From Oscillospiraceae bacterium (GTDB taxonomy: Bacteria; Bacillota; Clostridia; Oscillospirales; Ruminococcaceae), in NCBI GenBank assembly GCA_017848115.1, contig JAGAKZ010000043.1, forward strand, positions 1-42,821: a stretch of 42,821 nucleotides of DNA. Direction: 5' to 3'. The notes under the pieces are model-generated. The model made no database searches, had not been told where the DNA came from, and saw nothing but the letters and a program-made list of their open reading frames with translations. Both the position numbers and the translations under genes were made by a program. Positions 40,185 through 42,821 of the stretch are shown piece after piece. How positions within the stretch are numbered: position 1 is the first letter of the stretch; every line of letters begins with the position of its first letter.

Positions 40185-40694
40185 TCAGTCAGCCCACGGG
40201 CAATATATTTCTGTTATTCCATCTTCAATAAGATAACACATTTCCTTGTGTTCGTCTATATTATCGGCAATCTTTTCAACGCTTAATTTAAGATATCGTA
40301 TCTCCGCATTTGAAAGGAGTTCGCCTTTTGTAGTATACAATTCCGCTTTGGCAATAAGGAACTTTGATGTTTCCTTTTCTACTATCGCTCTTGCAAGCAA
40401 ATCCTCATTGTACGGAACAGGTTTTCTGAACTTTATTTCCATAGACATTGTAACACCAAACGTATTTTCATCTTTATCTACCCACAAAGCACGAAGACCT
40501 ATCTCGTCCATCATAGTTGCCGTAAGTCCTCCATGAACTCTCTGAGGAAAACTCTGATGTTCCTCACGAAACTGAAAAGGACACACTACACTACCATCTT
40601 CCATGTTATAAAACTGCGCCTTCAATCCCACCGGATTATCCATTCCGCATATTATGCACATTCTGCTGTTTCTTTGTTTTTTTATTACTTTCAT
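40185..40694 (-). CDS. PaaI/YbgC-type hotdog thioesterase
   Basis: A 169-residue hotdog-fold protein of the PaaI thioesterase family. The signature is VHGGLTATMMDEIGLRALW, with the catalytic-loop HGG and the Asp/Glu of MDE, followed by MSMEIKFRKPVPYNEDLLARAIV and ELYTTKGELLSNAEIRYLKL. The N-terminus has CIICGMDNPVGLKAQFY, usual in this subgroup, whose two Cys may be structural. It should hydrolyse an acyl-CoA, substrate unknown. Confidence 0.88.
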   Translation of the reverse strand: MKVIKKQRNSRMCIICGMDNPVGLKAQFYNMEDGSVVCPFQFREEHQSFPQRVHGGLTATMMDEIGLRALWVDKDENTFGVTMSMEIKFRKPVPYNEDLLARAIVEKETSKFLIAKAELYTTKGELLSNAEIRYLKLSVEKIADNIDEHKEMCYLIEDGITEIYCPWAD

Positions 40695-40722
40695 TTTTTA
40701 TGCCTTTCGTAAATTAATATTG

Positions 40723-40750
40723 ATTATAATCTATATAACGGCTTCCACAA
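40723..40750 (-). promoter_or_regulatory. Possible promoter of the thioesterase gene
   Basis: On the minus strand TTGTGG (40745-40750), 16 bp, TATAAT (40723-40728). The -35 lies inside the end of the upstream gene. The -10 is perfect but the -35 is weak. Confidence 0.4.
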
Positions 40751-42275
40751 TAATCTTGCCATTACATTCGATAGTCTTTACACCTGTATTTTTATTTTTC
40801 AAAAAACTGAATGTAACAAGGTAACCTTTATCAAGGTGATAACTTTCCAGATACTCCGATAATTGTTGCTCTCCTTTTGTATTGTACTCGTCTCCGTACC
40901 AGATTTTCAGTTCGATTATATACTGTTCTCCGCAATAATCAACCACTATGTCTGTTCGTCTGTGATCTCGTGTCTGTGCTTCAATATAATAATTTCCTAC
41001 TCCGTTTATTATCGGCCTTAAATACAATAAAAATAATTTTCTTCCGTCTTCTTCTTTGAATTTATCTGTCTGACTTCCATAAATGTCATTATAATGCACA
41101 ACAAATCTTTCAAGTATTTTCTCCATATCAAGATGATTTCCGACAACAAACTGTGTTTTTTCATTCATTCCCTTTATAAAAATAGGACTTTGTGTTTTTT
41201 CTCTTGTTACAAACCAGTTATAGATCCTGACTTCAAAAATTCGATTGGCTACTGCTACAAATCCATTTTCATTTTTTACAAATCCATACATCATTGCACT
41301 GTCTATTGCAGAATCATCTGGATTATACGGAACTCTGTAACCATTGAACAATATTCCGTATATCAATTCACAAAGTTGCTCATTATCTTCTAGTTTATTT
41401 ATAAGCGACTCAAACAATGGATTTTTCTGAATAAGTATTTCTCTGTTTGCGTACAGAACACCTTGTTTTGTCCAGTCTGATTTTTTGTCCATAAGAGCAC
41501 ACATATTTGAAACAAGCACAGGATAACCTGATGTGTAGTCGTAGATCAGCTGTGATATTTTTTCGATATCCATTCCGGTATTATTGTCTTTTTCATATTC
41601 GCTCAACATCGTCGCAATATCTTCGGGAGAAAAACTCATTTCTACTTCAAAAGCCGATGCTATGTTCCACGGACTGTTGTGTTTATGCTCTGCGTCAGGT
41701 CGTATTTTCTGCCTGAGATTTCGTATATCATGCACTCCTGCCAGTATTACCGACTGAAATGTTGCTGTTTCTTCCCTGTCAAGATAATATCCTCTGAGCT
41801 GTGCTAAAAAATCAAGAAACACCTGATTATTTGATGCCTGGTCTACTTCATCTATGATCAAAACTACAGGTACTTCAGAATTCTTACATATCTGACTTAA
41901 TTTCTTAAAAAGTTCAACCATATCAGAAATACCATCAAAATCACATTCTGTTTTACCAACATCTTCTGATTTTTGACAGTTTTTTAATATCTCTGAAAAA
42001 GCTTTACCAAACGTCTTTACAAATCTCTCTTCATCTGCAAAACTTGAATTGCTCATCTGTTTTTGAAAATCCATACTTACTACTGTATATTCAGATGAAA
42101 GATACTTTTTCAATGCTTTCAGTATCGTTGTTTTTCCGTATTGTCTTCCCTTATTAATACAAAAATACTGCTCACTGTCCACCATTTTCCTTATTGCTTC
42201 AAGTCTTGAATCAAGATTTACCATATAATGATATTTTGGAATACACGCACCTGTTATATTAAACTTCTTTTCCAA
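40731..42275 (-). CDS. AAA ATPase with C-terminal PD-(D/E)XK nuclease-like domain
   Basis: A 514-residue protein. The N-terminal AAA module has Walker A GRQYGKTT (43-50) and Walker B VPVVLIIDEVDQA (135-147), then HDIRNLRQKIRPDAEHKHNS. The C-terminal 80 residues carry a PD-(D/E)XK core: RRTDIVVDYCGEQYIIELKIW with Asp442, Glu455 and Lys457. Such AAA-nuclease proteins are abundant in gut Clostridia and Bacteroidia, often in several copies, and are thought to belong to mobile or defence functions, but no activity is proven. The start is a TTG at 42275 preceded by GGTGAG; no nearby ATG fits better. Confidence 0.8.
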   Translation of the reverse strand: MEKKFNITGACIPKYHYMVNLDSRLEAIRKMVDSEQYFCINKGRQYGKTTILKALKKYLSSEYTVVSMDFQKQMSNSSFADEERFVKTFGKAFSEILKNCQKSEDVGKTECDFDGISDMVELFKKLSQICKNSEVPVVLIIDEVDQASNNQVFLDFLAQLRGYYLDREETATFQSVILAGVHDIRNLRQKIRPDAEHKHNSPWNIASAFEVEMSFSPEDIATMLSEYEKDNNTGMDIEKISQLIYDYTSGYPVLVSNMCALMDKKSDWTKQGVLYANREILIQKNPLFESLINKLEDNEQLCELIYGILFNGYRVPYNPDDSAIDSAMMYGFVKNENGFVAVANRIFEVRIYNWFVTREKTQSPIFIKGMNEKTQFVVGNHLDMEKILERFVVHYNDIYGSQTDKFKEEDGRKLFLLYLRPIINGVGNYYIEAQTRDHRRTDIVVDYCGEQYIIELKIWYGDEYNTKGEQQLSEYLESYHLDKGYLVTFSFLKNKNTGVKTIECNGKIIVEAVI

Positions 42276-42311
42276 TGCTACTCACCGCCTTATATCTCAG
42301 ATTATTACTTC

Positions 42312-42821
42312 TCAATTAACAACAAGCCATTCATCTACAGTTCGACTCTCACTTGATATATTGACACCTATCTTATGAACAGTTCGTTTATCATTAAGAT
42401 ACGGTACTGCATACTGTTGCCGTTCAATCTGCATGAGTGCTTCCTTTGCACTTCCATCAAGTTTAAATTCAAATATAAAAATATCATTATCTGTTTCAAT
42501 AATTATATCCGCTCTGCCTTTACTGTTCTGCTTTTCTATAAGCGTTGTATAACACCCAAGCAACCTGTTTATTATATAAAACGTATATGAAAAATGCGTT
42601 TCAAAGTCTTTGGCACGTTCATCTTTATTGGCTTCATACGGTATTGATGCAAGAAATGACGTAAATGCGTCCCTTACTCCGTCAAGGTCACACTCTCTTA
42701 GCATATCGTCCATTTCAAGAATCCAGTTATCGTTGTCTTCTGACGGCTTGTGAAAATAGCTGTTTCCTATAAGACTTACAAATCCTTTTCTTACTTCATC
42801 ATTTGGATAATCAAGTTTATA
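42312..42821 (-). CDS. C-terminal part of an AAA-ATPase-like/PDDEXK_9 protein, cut by the window edge
   Basis: The frame is open from the stop at 42312 to the last base, so the gene starts outside. Visible residues run from YKLDYPNDEVRKGFVSLI through FETHFSYTFYIINRLLG to the nuclease core GRADIIIETDNDIFIFEFKL (Asp and Glu-x-Lys) and ERQQYAVPYLNDKRTVHKIG. This is the PDDEXK_9 tail (PF08011) usually joined to an AAA-ATPase_like domain (PF09820). An internal ATG at 42713 is not a likely start. It is 36 bp upstream of another AAA/PD-(D/E)XK gene of a different subfamily. Confidence 0.85.
   Translation of the reverse strand, partial: YKLDYPNDEVRKGFVSLIGNSYFHKPSEDNDNWILEMDDMLRECDLDGVRDAFTSFLASIPYEANKDERAKDFETHFSYTFYIINRLLGCYTTLIEKQNSKGRADIIIETDNDIFIFEFKLDGSAKEALMQIERQQYAVPYLNDKRTVHKIGVNISSESRTVDEWLVVN

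Overview
The window is low-GC DNA from a Gram-positive anaerobe, most likely a Ruminococcus-like member of the Oscillospiraceae. The main pointers are a secreted GH5 cellulase ending in a type I dockerin (33621-35060), strong GGAGG ribosome binding sites with TTGACA/TATAAT-type promoters, Rpn-family proteins with EGRx repeats, and a TagGH-like polysaccharide exporter. No complete RNA gene is present. The left edge holds what looks like the promoter and boxA-bearing leader of an rRNA operon whose 16S gene would lie just outside.

Layout. (1) 1-7000, mixed genes: rRNA leader (-), membrane-anchored C39-like peptidase (+), a TIM-barrel/acyl-CoA synthetase fusion (-), a pRiA4b ORF-3 family gene, a decayed Rpn gene and an intact Rpn gene (+). 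(2) 7114-29421, a leftward 22-kb surface-polysaccharide locus of 15 genes. Its promoter-proximal half has a GT4, two proteins sharing a COG5610-like domain, an ABC exporter pair, glf with a GlfT2-like transferase (galactofuranose), and a double GT2. Its distal, very AT-rich half has two pyruvyl-transferase proteins (one fused to an FrhB-type Fe-S module), a large protein with an HP motif and an ILEI-like carbohydrate-binding tail, an acetyltransferase, a KdsB-like CMP-sugar synthetase, an aldolase fused to a DUF115/GT42-like domain, and a HAD phosphatase. (3) 29535-30774, a 1,240-bp segment bounded by perfect 31-bp inverted repeats and containing a tyrosine recombinase gene. (4) 30866-35060, a small C39-like protein and a sensor-AraC regulator, divergent from the dockerin cellulase. 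(5) 35114-39678, an FtsX-type ABC transporter with a two-component system. (6) 39700-42821, a small acidic protein, a PaaI-type thioesterase and two AAA/PD-(D/E)XK proteins, the last cut by the window edge.

The most interesting structure is the recombinase cassette. Next to its right repeat is a perfect promoter (TTGACA, 17 bp, TATAAT) pointing right. As drawn, that promoter runs out of the segment into a strong intrinsic terminator about 70 bp beyond its -10. If the segment flips between its repeats, the same promoter points left into the polysaccharide locus, about 168 nt before its first start codon. I found no good promoter in the fixed 113-bp leader. This has the form of a self-contained phase-variation switch for a capsule or wall polysaccharide, with the sequenced copy probably in the low or OFF state. 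Read-through from the recombinase gene could still give some expression.

A second candidate novelty is the distal gene set (aldolase + KdsB-like synthetase + HAD phosphatase + HP-motif protein). It has the logic of a pathway that makes, CMP-activates and transfers a KDO-like ulosonic acid in a Gram-positive organism. The product is inferred, not shown.
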